Assembly (NCBI GenBank): GCA_944320775.1 | Contig: CALUIV010000005.1 | Location: 62,001 to 126,000 of the forward strand | Direction of reading: 5' to 3' | Length of the DNA stretch: 64,000 nucleotides | From: an uncultured Paraprevotella sp. | GTDB taxonomy: Bacteria; Bacteroidota; Bacteroidia; Bacteroidales; Bacteroidaceae | In this document: positions 10,059 to 18,711 of the stretch, piece by piece | Numbering within the stretch: the stretch's first letter is position 1 | Layout of the letters: each line of letters opens with the position of its first letter | Made by a program: the position numbers and the translations under genes | Notes under the pieces: model-generated | What the model was told of the DNA's origin: nothing | Databases searched by the model: none | Seen by the model: only the letters and a program-made list of their open reading frames with translations

Positions 10059-10146
10059 CATGATATTTTTCAAATACAGCCATCACCAGGAAGAAAAAAT
10101 AAAATAAGCTGTATTGTATGGTTAATTGTGGTATGATTTTTGTAGT

Positions 10147-10200
10147 ATATGCAAAATCCATGCTTCCCTTCATGTGGATTTGCAAGGGAAACATGGATTT
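10147..10200 (-). terminator. Hairpin terminator after rnr
   Basis: AAATCCATG-x-TTCCCTT pairs with AAGGGAA-x-CATGGATTT around a 13-base loop. T-runs lie on both sides, so it can work in either direction. It lies about 30 bases past the rnr stop, between rnr and the rpoN promoter. Confidence 0.75.
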
Positions 10201-10230
10201 TTTAGCTCTAGAGGCTGGTTATGCTTTTTA

Positions 10231-12450
10231 TTATTGATGTTTTATCAAAGCAAAATCAAGCTGTTTCTTTTCCAGATTAGCACGGGCTACTTTGATCCGT
10301 ACAGGGTCGCCCAATGAATAGCGGTGATGATTCTTGCGCCCCCATAGGCAATAATTCTTTTCATCAAATTCATAGTAGTCGTCATCCAAATCACGGAGAG
10401 GTACCATTCCTTCGCATTTGTTTTCATTGATTTCTACGTAAAGACCGAATTCTGTGACACCACTAATTGTTCCGTCAAATTCTTCACCTAGCTTGTCACT
10501 CATGAATTCAACCTGTTTGTATTTGATGCTGGCACGTTCGGCACTGGCAGCTAATTGTTCCATTTGGCTGCTATGTTCGCATAATTCTTCATATTTGTCG
10601 CGACTGACAGAACGCCCTCCTTCATTATATCGGGTCAATAAGCGATGCACCATGAGGTCTGGATACCTGCGGATTGGAGAGGTGAAATGTGTATAATAAT
10701 CAAATGCCAAACCATAGTGTCCGATATTGTGAGTACTGTAGCGGGCTTTCATCATGGCCCGTAACGAAACTGTTTCGATTAGATTCTGTTCCTTCTTACC
10801 CCGAACTTCTTCGAGCAGATGGTTCAAACCACGACTTATCTCAGTCTTAGTTCCTGAAGTTTTGAACTTGTAACCGAATTTAACTACGAAATCACTGAGA
10901 TTCATCAGTTTGTTTGGATCCGGAAGGTCGTGGATACGATATGGAAATGTCTTGGCCGTCTTGTTTTTAGGTACTTTTCCAATACTTTCGGCAACAGTAC
11001 GGTTGGCCAGTAGCATGAATTCCTCAACCAGTTTATTGGCATCTTTGGCTACTTTGAAATAAACGCTCAACGGTTTCCCTTTCTCGTCAATGTCAAAACG
11101 GACTTCGCAACGGTCGAAATTGATGGCTCCATTTGCCATTCGCTTTTGACGCAATTGCTTGGCAATGCGATTTAGTGTAATGAGTTCTTCTTTAAAATGC
11201 TCTGTTGGTATGGCATTGGGAGTAGCAGGTATGGCATGTCCGGAGATTGTCTGATAGTCTTCTGGAGATGCTTCTCTGTTCTTCTCGAGTAATTCCTGCA
11301 CTTCTTCATAAGTAAAGCGGCGGTTGCTGCGAATTACGGTATGTGCCAGGTGCCATTTCAGAATGTCTCCTTGTTCGTTCAGATCAAATATGACACTATA
11401 GGCCAGTTTATCTTCGTCCGGACGAAGGGAACAAATATAGTTGCAAAGTTTTTCCGGAAGCATGGGAATTGTTCTGTCTACAAGATAGATACTAGTCGCC
11501 CGTTTGACTGCTTCTTTGTCGATGATACTGCCTTCTGTGACATAATGCGACACATCTGCAATGTGCACACCAACTTCCCAAATGCCTTCGCCTTTTTTAC
11601 GGATAGAAAGGGCGTCATCGAAGTCTTTGGCATCATATGGGTCGATTGTAAATGTGGTGACTGTACGCATATCTTCACGACGGCTGATTTCTTCAGGAGT
11701 AATATCGGCACTGATATGGTTGGCAGCTTCTTCTACTTCTTTCGGATAGTCATAAGGTAACCCGTATTCGGCTAATATGGCGTGCATTTCCGTATTGTTG
11801 TCTCCGCTTTTACCCAGGATGGCTAATACTTTTCCGATTGGGTTCTTGGCGTCTTCTGGCCATGAAGTGATGGTAACAATTGCTTTATCTCCTGTCTTTC
11901 CGCCTTTCAAGGCGTTTTTAGGGATGAAAATGTCGTTTGCCAAGGTACGGTCTTCTGTCAGAAGAAAAGCAAAATCACGGCTGACTTTCAGATTTCCGAC
12001 AAAATTCTTTTTGCTGTGTTCTAGGATTTCCGTGACTTGCGCTTCGCGTACATGATGTTTCCTTCTGGCCAAAAGAGTGATTCTTACACGATCTCCATTC
12101 ATGGCATGGGCGGAATTTCGTTCTGCGACAAGAATTGGTTCGCCACCATCATCGGGTATAACGGTATTTTTTCCGTTGGCCTTTCGTTGGAATGTTCCTT
12201 CAAGTACATGACCTTTGGTGTTGAGCGTATAAGTATTCTTCTCTTTTTCTACGATATAGTCATCTAAAGCCAGATCTTGGAGTACATCCAGACAAAGCAT
12301 TTTAGCCGGATGTGTTGTCAGATTAAGTTCGCGAAAAATCCGTTTGACATCGAAAAGTTCAGAGGGATTTGTTTGGAATAGTGGGAGCAGCATTTTCAGC
12401 AGTTCCTTTTTCTTGAGGTGTTTTACCCCTTTTTTTCCTGATTTTCCCAT
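10231..12450 (-). CDS. rnr: Ribonuclease R (RNB-family 3'-5' exoribonuclease)
   Basis: RNase R degrades structured RNA from the 3' end in the cytoplasm. The 739-residue protein has an N-terminal winged-helix region (LLKMLLPLFQTNPSE), cold-shock RNA-binding domains, the RNB catalytic domain and a C-terminal S1 domain (DGTISGVTEFGLYVEINENKCEG, split here as FDGTISGVTEFG and LYVEINENKCEG). The RNB metal site is seen in TIDPYDAKDFDDALS with its row of Asp residues. FTSPIRRYPDLMVHR is another family signature. It stands alone between a terminator and a divergent promoter region. Confidence 0.96.
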   Translation of the reverse strand: MGKSGKKGVKHLKKKELLKMLLPLFQTNPSELFDVKRIFRELNLTTHPAKMLCLDVLQDLALDDYIVEKEKNTYTLNTKGHVLEGTFQRKANGKNTVIPDDGGEPILVAERNSAHAMNGDRVRITLLARRKHHVREAQVTEILEHSKKNFVGNLKVSRDFAFLLTEDRTLANDIFIPKNALKGGKTGDKAIVTITSWPEDAKNPIGKVLAILGKSGDNNTEMHAILAEYGLPYDYPKEVEEAANHISADITPEEISRREDMRTVTTFTIDPYDAKDFDDALSIRKKGEGIWEVGVHIADVSHYVTEGSIIDKEAVKRATSIYLVDRTIPMLPEKLCNYICSLRPDEDKLAYSVIFDLNEQGDILKWHLAHTVIRSNRRFTYEEVQELLEKNREASPEDYQTISGHAIPATPNAIPTEHFKEELITLNRIAKQLRQKRMANGAINFDRCEVRFDIDEKGKPLSVYFKVAKDANKLVEEFMLLANRTVAESIGKVPKNKTAKTFPYRIHDLPDPNKLMNLSDFVVKFGYKFKTSGTKTEISRGLNHLLEEVRGKKEQNLIETVSLRAMMKARYSTHNIGHYGLAFDYYTHFTSPIRRYPDLMVHRLLTRYNEGGRSVSRDKYEELCEHSSQMEQLAASAERASIKYKQVEFMSDKLGEEFDGTISGVTEFGLYVEINENKCEGMVPLRDLDDDYYEFDEKNYCLWGRKNHHRYSLGDPVRIKVARANLEKKQLDFALIKHQ

Positions 12451-12554
12451 AATGGTATTTTTTTAGATTGTATGTTTCTTTTAAGTTCATGCAAATAAAG
12501 CAAATTTATGGATATATGCTTTGTTTTTTCCAATTTAATTTATTTGAAAGTTTG

Positions 12555-12562
12555 TATCTTTG
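12555..12562 (+). promoter_or_regulatory. -7 promoter element (TATCTTTG) for the CDF transporter
   Basis: TATCTTTG is an exact TAnnTTTG match followed by GC, about 92 bases before the ATG at 12654. The 200-base region between rnr and this gene is divergent and should also hold the rnr promoter. CAAATTTA at 12501-12508 (TAAATTTG on the minus strand) is a possible candidate for that one. Confidence 0.5.
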
Positions 12563-12653
12563 CGCTACTGATAAAAATTTTCTGTCATTTAGATGGATTG
12601 TTTTGCAGATAGCGGTTTATAGTATAATAAGTAAGATTGTGACTTGAATAATT

Positions 12654-13604
12654 ATGAAACGAAATGCTGAAATTGATCGGGAAAAAGAAATTTATAAAGT
12701 GACTTTATGGGGAAGTTTGATCAATTTACTTTTGGTCATTTTTAAATTTATAGCCGGATTTCTTGGGAACAGTGCTGCCATGATCGCTGATGCCGTGCAT
12801 TCTTTGTCGGATTTTGCAACAGATGTGGCCGTCATGTTGTTTGTCCGTATGTCCAGTAAGCCTCAGGATAAGGGGCATGATTATGGACATGGCAAATATG
12901 AGACTTTGGCAACAGCCATTATTGGTATAGCATTGCTGGCTGTCGGATGCGGCATCTTGTGGAATAGTGTGAACCAGATCTATTTCGTGTGGAAAGGCGG
13001 TGTGATTCCTGCTCCTGGAACATTGGCTCTTTGGGCAGCATTGATTTCTATTCTGATGAAAGAAGTTGCTTTTCAATTTACGGCTTATGTTGGTAGAAAG
13101 GTAAATTCGCAGGCTGTTGTTGCTAACGCTTGGCATCATCGCAGTGATGCTTTTTCTTCTATAGGAACGGCTTTAGGAATCGGTGGAGCTATTTTCTTGG
13201 GGGAGGATTGGCGTATTCTGGATCCGATAGCAGCTTTTGTAGTCAGTTTGTTTATTTTGAAAGTTTCATTAGAGTTGTTAAAGAGCAGTGTGGATGAACT
13301 GACTGAAAGCTCATTACCAGAAGATGTGGAAGTCGAAATTGGTGAATTAGTGGCTCAGGTTCCGGAGGTCAGTGGCTTGCATAATTTACGGACACGTCGG
13401 ATAGGCAACCATTATGCCATAGAAATGCATGTTCGTATGGATGGAAATCTGTCATTATTCGAAGCGCATTGCAAATCATCATATATTGAGCGGCTCTTAA
13501 AAGATAAATTCGGAGCGGATACGCATGTCGGGATTCATGTAGAGCCGATTAAAAAGGATGGGCGTTATGCTGAGGAATGTAAACATTGTGTTTGTCATAA
13601 ATGA
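12654..13604 (+). CDS. Cation diffusion facilitator metal transporter
   Basis: A 316-residue CDF-family antiporter, expected to export Zn, Fe, Mn or a similar divalent ion across the inner membrane. The two intramembrane metal-site halves are visible as DAVHSLSDF (about 46-54) and WHHRSD (about 160-165). Both are His/Asp sites; family knowledge links site composition to metal choice, but prediction here is unsafe. A cytoplasmic domain follows (GLHNLRTRRIGNHYAIEMHV). The last eight residues carry three Cys and two His (CKHCVCH), an added metal-binding tail. The downstream SDR gene is 94 bases away, so cotranscription is possible. Confidence 0.93.
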   Translation: MKRNAEIDREKEIYKVTLWGSLINLLLVIFKFIAGFLGNSAAMIADAVHSLSDFATDVAVMLFVRMSSKPQDKGHDYGHGKYETLATAIIGIALLAVGCGILWNSVNQIYFVWKGGVIPAPGTLALWAALISILMKEVAFQFTAYVGRKVNSQAVVANAWHHRSDAFSSIGTALGIGGAIFLGEDWRILDPIAAFVVSLFILKVSLELLKSSVDELTESSLPEDVEVEIGELVAQVPEVSGLHNLRTRRIGNHYAIEMHVRMDGNLSLFEAHCKSSYIERLLKDKFGADTHVGIHVEPIKKDGRYAEECKHCVCHK

Positions 13605-13698
13605 CCATGTTTTTTATTTAGAGATTGTAGGGGTTTTGGGAAGTTTTTGCGTTATTTAAAAACTGAAACCTATTCATTTGATTAATATATGATGTAGT

Positions 13699-14745
13699 AT
13701 GAAAATATTAGTAACGGGAGCAAGTGGCTTTATCGGGAGTTTTATTGTAGAGGAAGGTTTAAGACGGGAAATGGCTGTTTGGGCCGGGATGCGTCCTTCC
13801 AGCAGTAAAAAATATCTTGGACAAGATAAACTTCAGTATGTAGAGCTTGATTTTTCACATCCGGATGTCTTACGAAAGCAATTGACCGATTTTAAGAACA
13901 AAGAAGGTAAATGGGATTATATTGTTCATGCAGCCGGTGCAACAAAATGTTTGCATAAAGAAGACTTTTTCAGAACAAATTATGACGGAACACGTCATTT
14001 TGTCGAAGCACTTGTGGCTTTGGATATGATTCCTGAGCGTTTTGTCTTTATCAGTTCGCTAAGTGTTTATGGAGCGATTCGGGAGGCGCCTTGTTCTTTT
14101 GCTGTAGGAAAACAAAATGAGATGGGTTGGATTTATGCTCCAATTCAGGATACTGATATTCCAGCTCCCAATACGGCTTACGGACAAAGTAAACTTAAAG
14201 CAGAACAGTATCTCAAGTCACTGCCAGATTTTCCTTATGTAATTTTGAGACCGACAGGGGTGTATGGACCGCGTGAAAAAGATTATTTTTTGATGGCACA
14301 AAGTATCCAGCGGCATACGGATTTTTCTGTTGGTTTCCGTCCTCAGGAAATTACCTTTGTTTATGTTCTCGATTTGGTACAAGCAGTTTTCTTGTCTTTA
14401 GAAAAACCGGTAACAGGGAAGGCTTATTTTATCAGTGATGGTGAAGTATATAACAGTAGGACATTTAGTGATTTGATTCAAGCGGAATTGGGGAATCCTT
14501 GGGTTCTTCATATTAAGGCTCCTGTGTGGTTTTTACATGGCGTTTGTTCTGTTTGTGAGTATGTAAACAAGTGGTTAGGAAAAGCAGGAACGTTGAACAA
14601 TGATAAATTCCACATCCTGAGACAACGTAATTGGCAGTGTGATCTGGAGCCTGCAAGAAAAGAGTTGGGATACCAGCCTCAGTATTCTTTGAAAAAAGGT
14701 GTTCAAGAGACAATTGCCTGGTATAAGAAGGAAGGTTGGTTATGA
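13699..14745 (+). CDS. Extended short-chain dehydrogenase/epimerase (NAD(P)-dependent)
   Basis: A 348-residue Rossmann protein with the dinucleotide motif GASGFIGS at residues 8-15, HAAGATKC, and the catalytic YGQSK (Tyr161, Lys165) after a Ser-rich SSLSVYG strand. This is the extended SDR layout of nucleotide-sugar epimerases, but lipid-acting relatives exist. The next gene, a PAP2/AUR1-like membrane protein, starts inside its stop codon (ATGA), so the two products are probably made together. That pairing suggests a lipid substrate; an extended SDR in Bacteroides thetaiotaomicron has been reported as a 3-ketosphinganine reductase. Which reaction occurs here is inference. Confidence 0.85.
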   Translation: MKILVTGASGFIGSFIVEEGLRREMAVWAGMRPSSSKKYLGQDKLQYVELDFSHPDVLRKQLTDFKNKEGKWDYIVHAAGATKCLHKEDFFRTNYDGTRHFVEALVALDMIPERFVFISSLSVYGAIREAPCSFAVGKQNEMGWIYAPIQDTDIPAPNTAYGQSKLKAEQYLKSLPDFPYVILRPTGVYGPREKDYFLMAQSIQRHTDFSVGFRPQEITFVYVLDLVQAVFLSLEKPVTGKAYFISDGEVYNSRTFSDLIQAELGNPWVLHIKAPVWFLHGVCSVCEYVNKWLGKAGTLNNDKFHILRQRNWQCDLEPARKELGYQPQYSLKKGVQETIAWYKKEGWL

Positions 14746-15755
14746 ATTTGTGGAAATTAATACGTCAAACGACTTTTCGGGAGAAAGAACCTGCTAAGGG
14801 ATTGTTGGTAATGGAGTGGCTTTGTTTGGGTTATATGATGCTGACGGCCTTGCTTATACTTATCTTTTGGCAGAAGATGGATCATCCGATGGGAATGATC
14901 TATGACCGTTTATGGATTTTGGGTATACTTCTGGTTCTTTGGGGAATATATCGTATGTATCCCTGTCGTTTATTGCGATTTATACGGATCTCCGTACAAA
15001 TGTTTATGCTTCAGGTTTGGTATCCGGAAACCTACGAATTTAATCGTATGTTTGATAATTTAGATTATTGGTTTGCAAGTCTGGAGCAAGCTATATTCGG
15101 ATGTCAACCAGCTTTGTTATTCGGGCAGGTATGTTCGGAGCGTATATTCAGTGAAGCTTTTAATCTGGGATACTTCTCTTATTATCCGATGATGCTTGTA
15201 CTGATGTCTTTTTATTTTTTATACAGGTATAAAGAATATGAGGAAGCTTCATTTATATTGATGTGTTCTTTCTTCTTGTATTATTTTATATATATGTTCT
15301 TACCAGTTGCCGGACCACAATATTATTTTCAGGCAGTTGGGGTTGAATGGATAAAAGTGGGAATATTCCCTAAATTAGGAACTTATTTCAGTAATAATAT
15401 GGATATGTATCCTGCTCCAGGAGATTCTTCTGGTTTCTTTTATCAACTGGTGACGAGTGCGCAGGGATTTGGTGAACGACCGACTGCGGCTTTCCCAAGT
15501 TCACATGTTAGTATTACAGTCATTATGTTGTTATTGGCATTCCGTACATCAAAGCGTATGGGATTTTTGCTATTACCGTTTAGCTTGCTTTTGTTTGGTG
15601 CAACGGTATATGTACAGGCTCACTATGTGATTGATGCTATAGCTGGTTTTATTACAGCTTTTCCGGTTTATTTTTTGACCCGTTGGATGTATCGGAATTG
15701 GTTCTCAAATATTTATTCACAAGATTGTCCGCTGTGTTGGACCTGCAAAAAATAA
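14742..15755 (+). CDS. Polytopic PAP2/AUR1-like phosphatase or phosphotransferase
   Basis: I chose the ATG at 14742, which overlaps the SDR stop (ATGA). A TTG two codons upstream is the less likely alternative. The product has 337 residues and about six membrane helices. PAP2 core motifs are present: FPSSHVS (Ser-x-His) and HYVIDAIAG (His and Asp), with LPVAGPQYYF before them. That arrangement, together with a long N-terminal membrane part, resembles inositol-phosphorylceramide synthase (AUR1) type enzymes as well as simple lipid phosphatases. The C-terminus carries CPLCWTCKK, an unusual Cys cluster. Coupled with the SDR, a role in sphingolipid or other lipid headgroup chemistry is plausible but unproven. 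Confidence 0.8.
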   Translation: MNLWKLIRQTTFREKEPAKGLLVMEWLCLGYMMLTALLILIFWQKMDHPMGMIYDRLWILGILLVLWGIYRMYPCRLLRFIRISVQMFMLQVWYPETYEFNRMFDNLDYWFASLEQAIFGCQPALLFGQVCSERIFSEAFNLGYFSYYPMMLVLMSFYFLYRYKEYEEASFILMCSFFLYYFIYMFLPVAGPQYYFQAVGVEWIKVGIFPKLGTYFSNNMDMYPAPGDSSGFFYQLVTSAQGFGERPTAAFPSSHVSITVIMLLLAFRTSKRMGFLLLPFSLLLFGATVYVQAHYVIDAIAGFITAFPVYFLTRWMYRNWFSNIYSQDCPLCWTCKK

Positions 15756-15811
15756 TTATTCAGAACTGCGTTGGAGAAATGCTATAATATGATAAAAGTC
15801 AGTTGATAAAG

Positions 15812-15880
15812 TAAAAATAATATCCAACCCTCCTTAAATGTTAGGTATATGGTATTTGGGGAGAGTTGGATATATTTAAT
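15812..15880. terminator. Bidirectional hairpin between convergent genes
   Basis: ATATCCAAC plus CCTCC at 15820-15833 pairs with GGGGAG plus GTTGGATAT at 15858-15873. An AT-rich tail lies on each side (ATTTAATTT on plus; TTATTTTTAC on minus). It separates the PAP2-like gene from the convergent DUF3108 gene. Confidence 0.65.
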
Positions 15881-15931
15881 TTCTATGTGTTTGTTATTCA
15901 GACTTGCTGAAATCTTATTTTCTGGAGTATG

Positions 15932-16747
15932 TCATTCCTTTGGCAACAGTGATTTGAGTGGGTTCCGTACTCCCTTGTGGCTGGTTAAGAATGCCTTTGC
16001 GGAACCAAAATTTAAATACATATCCAATCGTACAGGAAGATGGTTGGCATCATCTGTTACATAAAAAGTGACAACTTCTTTTTCTTTTCCTTTCTTATAT
16101 TCAACGAAAGAAAATACGAGACATCGGAAGGTTTCTCCTGTTTCTTCAACAGTAAACTTTTCTTTTCCTCTGTAAATAAGGGTTTCATTTTTTACTTTAC
16201 CGCCATCAGCCATTAAAAACTTGATTTTTTGATTAATCTTATAATTTTGAGGATCAAATGAGCGGGCACGTAGTAACATACTTACCATATCATAGATACA
16301 TTCGTCGCTTGTACGTTCGTTTATGGTAATTTCATTCTGATGATTTTTGTATTTTTGTTTTATTTGGCTTTTTCCATCAGGATAATTATACCATACTTCA
16401 TCGACTTTATAACGATCACCTTCTAGTGCTCCCTTGCGATAATAACGTGGAGCCATGTCTTGACTGACGATACTGATTAGTGTATCTCGCATGACAAAAA
16501 ACTTGTCTATTCGTTTGTTTGTTCTTGTTATCAAATCGCATTGATAAGCAGGTGCTCCTTGATATTTGGTGTCTTTTATGGTCAAGCTGGCAGATCCGGC
16601 TGTGATCCAGATGAATTTCCAGTTGAAATAAAGTTTGTAGTTCAACGATTCACCTGCCTGAAAAGCGAAGTTTTCTGCCGTACATTGACTTCTAGCTGTT
16701 TGTCCGAGCAGAATAATTAGACCAATAAACGCAATAATTTTTTTCAT
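15932..16747 (-). CDS. Periplasmic DUF3108 protein
   Basis: The 271-residue product has a signal peptide ending at about residue 20 (LGQTARSQ) and a beta-rich body. Motifs typical of DUF3108 are visible: FQAGESLNYKLYFNWKF, ITAGSASLTI and VTFYVTDDANHLPVRLDMYL. DUF3108 proteins have a lipocalin/LolA-like outlook and no settled function. It is the last gene of a three-gene run (GH3 > Ig-like lipoprotein > this), 4 bases after the lipoprotein stop, so the three probably act together at the envelope. Confidence 0.85.
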   Translation of the reverse strand: MKKIIAFIGLIILLGQTARSQCTAENFAFQAGESLNYKLYFNWKFIWITAGSASLTIKDTKYQGAPAYQCDLITRTNKRIDKFFVMRDTLISIVSQDMAPRYYRKGALEGDRYKVDEVWYNYPDGKSQIKQKYKNHQNEITINERTSDECIYDMVSMLLRARSFDPQNYKINQKIKFLMADGGKVKNETLIYRGKEKFTVEETGETFRCLVFSFVEYKKGKEKEVVTFYVTDDANHLPVRLDMYLNFGSAKAFLTSHKGVRNPLKSLLPKE

Positions 16748-16751
16748 TGGC

Positions 16752-18710
16752 TTATTTGTTTAGATTTTTATAATATTCCGCGTTTCTGTTCTTGATGGTT
16801 TTTTCCTTATCTGGTTTTTGTTTGGTTATTTCCAAAGGTTTCTGTTTTACTAAAGGAATACCTCTGACATCCCATTCTTGTTCCAGTTCCATTCTGACTG
16901 TAACGGGGAGTGGTTTCGGAAAATAGAACACTTCTTCTGCTTGCTGTCCTTGTTCAAAGTTCCCTATATCCCATTTCCCATTTCCGTTTCTATCCAAAAA
17001 CATTCTTACATAATAAGTACCAGGATTAAGGAAGAAGAAATCAGCTCTGTTGTTGACAGCTTTTACTGTTTTGACAACCTTGTCGGAATTATTTAGTAAT
17101 TGTACGACAGCGTTACTGTCAGTTTTAGCTAAATCTAGTCGTATAAAGATAGCACCAAAAGATTCCAAAGGTTTTACCTGGAATTTATTGTCTATTTTAT
17201 TGCTTTCTTTTCCAAATATATTGATAAATGCAGCAGTATCAGCTACAAATTGGTATTGTTGGTTAGGACGCCACTCTGCGTAGAGCTGAAAACTCTTGAT
17301 ATCATGTTTTGAAGGTACGAACAAGTATGGTTCATCAACCCACAATGTGTCTACTTTCTTTTTAAATGATATTTTACTACTATCTATGTGGAGAATAGGT
17401 TCGGTAAATGTTAAGGTGACATTCTGATCTGGAGCTAAACTACCAGCAGGAAAAACTTTTGCTGCCATGTATTCTTTTGGCAATGGGGGAATGGAATCAT
17501 ATTGTTTTCCATTTTTGTTTTCGTCTTTTTTACGATTACGGCGTAATTTTTGCTTGTATTCTTTTTCCCATTCTTCTTGTTTTTTTTGCCGTTCTTTTGC
17601 TAGTTTTTCTCTAGATACTTTTGCCGAGAGTTCGAGAGTGTCTGTTTTAGATACAAGATTTCCGAGAGTATCCGTATCCAAATAGGTTAGGGCAAAATGG
17701 AGTGTGTCCTTATTAGCTACAAGCGTGTCTTGAATCCAATAGGTCAAGGTGTCGTTATGGATGGAATGTTCGAGTAAAAACGCTTTTTCCGCATTAAAGT
17801 TGAAACCTCGGATTGAAGGAAGTGTATCGGAAGGTGCCGTAAAATATATGGAAAAACGGTCCGGAAATGGACGTTCTATTTTGAGCAGATGTAATTCGGC
17901 AATAGATTCCTGAAATGCTTTTAATACGATATCATCAGGATAATAGTGTGTATATGGAACTGATATGATGCTATCTATATGTGTAGAATCTTTCCATATG
18001 GTATCATAACGGATATCAGGAGCGGAACTAGGAATGATAATTGTTGTATCGAAGGCAATCTGTTCTGCTTTTTGGTTATACATGAAATTACCATCCATGT
18101 CGGCTAGCGCATAGATACGGTATGATCCAGGTGCAATACCTTTGATGGTGAATTTTCCACTACCATTAGTTCTTGCCACTCGTTCCATACCTTTAGTTTG
18201 AAATAAACTGTCTTCTTTACCCGAATATAAGCCAACCAGGATACCTTTGATTGGCTCTAAGTTTGAAGCATCTAGTACAGTCCCGGATACTTCCATTGTA
18301 TCAATTGTTGCACCAGTAGAAAATGAGTATGTAAATTGTCCTAACGGATTTCCTTCATTGTTGTCTACAATAGCATCGGCAAAGTCAATCGTATATGTTG
18401 TATTCTCTTTGAGTGTATCAAAGAGTTCAACCGTGATACGTTTTCCGTAAGTACGGACGTCGGGCATTTCAAGTTGTGGTGGAGAGAAAACGATCTTCTC
18501 CGACGCGTTCTCTATTTTTATATATTCATTAAAGGTAATGTTTATTTTTTTCTTATTATTATTGGTCGTTTTGTCTAATGGGCTACAATAGAGCACTTTA
18601 GGAGGCGTCTCGTCATAAGGTCCTCCTTGTGGGTTACCAATACTTGCACATGCTCCTGTCAAAATCAGGGCAAATAGGAATATGAGTATATAGGACGTGG
18701 TTTTCCTCAT
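16752..18710 (-). CDS. Lipoprotein with Ig-like (Big_5) and transthyretin-like domains
   Basis: A 652-residue lipoprotein: the lipobox is LTGAC at about residue 20. After it comes a bacterial Ig-like domain opened by GGPYDETPPKVLYCSP, running to about 135 (YTIDFADAIVDN, FTYSFSTG). A carboxypeptidase-regulatory/transthyretin-like fold follows (VSGTVLDASNLEPIKGILV, IAPGSYRIYALADMDGN). A charged stretch at about 370-400 (KERQKKQEEWEKEYKQKLRR) separates a second half with similar beta folds, including FFLNPGTYYVRMFLDRNGN. It is probably anchored in the outer membrane facing the periplasm. It starts 1 base after the GH3 stop and ends 4 bases before the DUF3108 start. Function unknown. Confidence 0.85.
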   Translation of the reverse strand: MRKTTSYILIFLFALILTGACASIGNPQGGPYDETPPKVLYCSPLDKTTNNNKKKINITFNEYIKIENASEKIVFSPPQLEMPDVRTYGKRITVELFDTLKENTTYTIDFADAIVDNNEGNPLGQFTYSFSTGATIDTMEVSGTVLDASNLEPIKGILVGLYSGKEDSLFQTKGMERVARTNGSGKFTIKGIAPGSYRIYALADMDGNFMYNQKAEQIAFDTTIIIPSSAPDIRYDTIWKDSTHIDSIISVPYTHYYPDDIVLKAFQESIAELHLLKIERPFPDRFSIYFTAPSDTLPSIRGFNFNAEKAFLLEHSIHNDTLTYWIQDTLVANKDTLHFALTYLDTDTLGNLVSKTDTLELSAKVSREKLAKERQKKQEEWEKEYKQKLRRNRKKDENKNGKQYDSIPPLPKEYMAAKVFPAGSLAPDQNVTLTFTEPILHIDSSKISFKKKVDTLWVDEPYLFVPSKHDIKSFQLYAEWRPNQQYQFVADTAAFINIFGKESNKIDNKFQVKPLESFGAIFIRLDLAKTDSNAVVQLLNNSDKVVKTVKAVNNRADFFFLNPGTYYVRMFLDRNGNGKWDIGNFEQGQQAEEVFYFPKPLPVTVRMELEQEWDVRGIPLVKQKPLEITKQKPDKEKTIKNRNAEYYKNLNK

Positions 18711-18711
18711 T

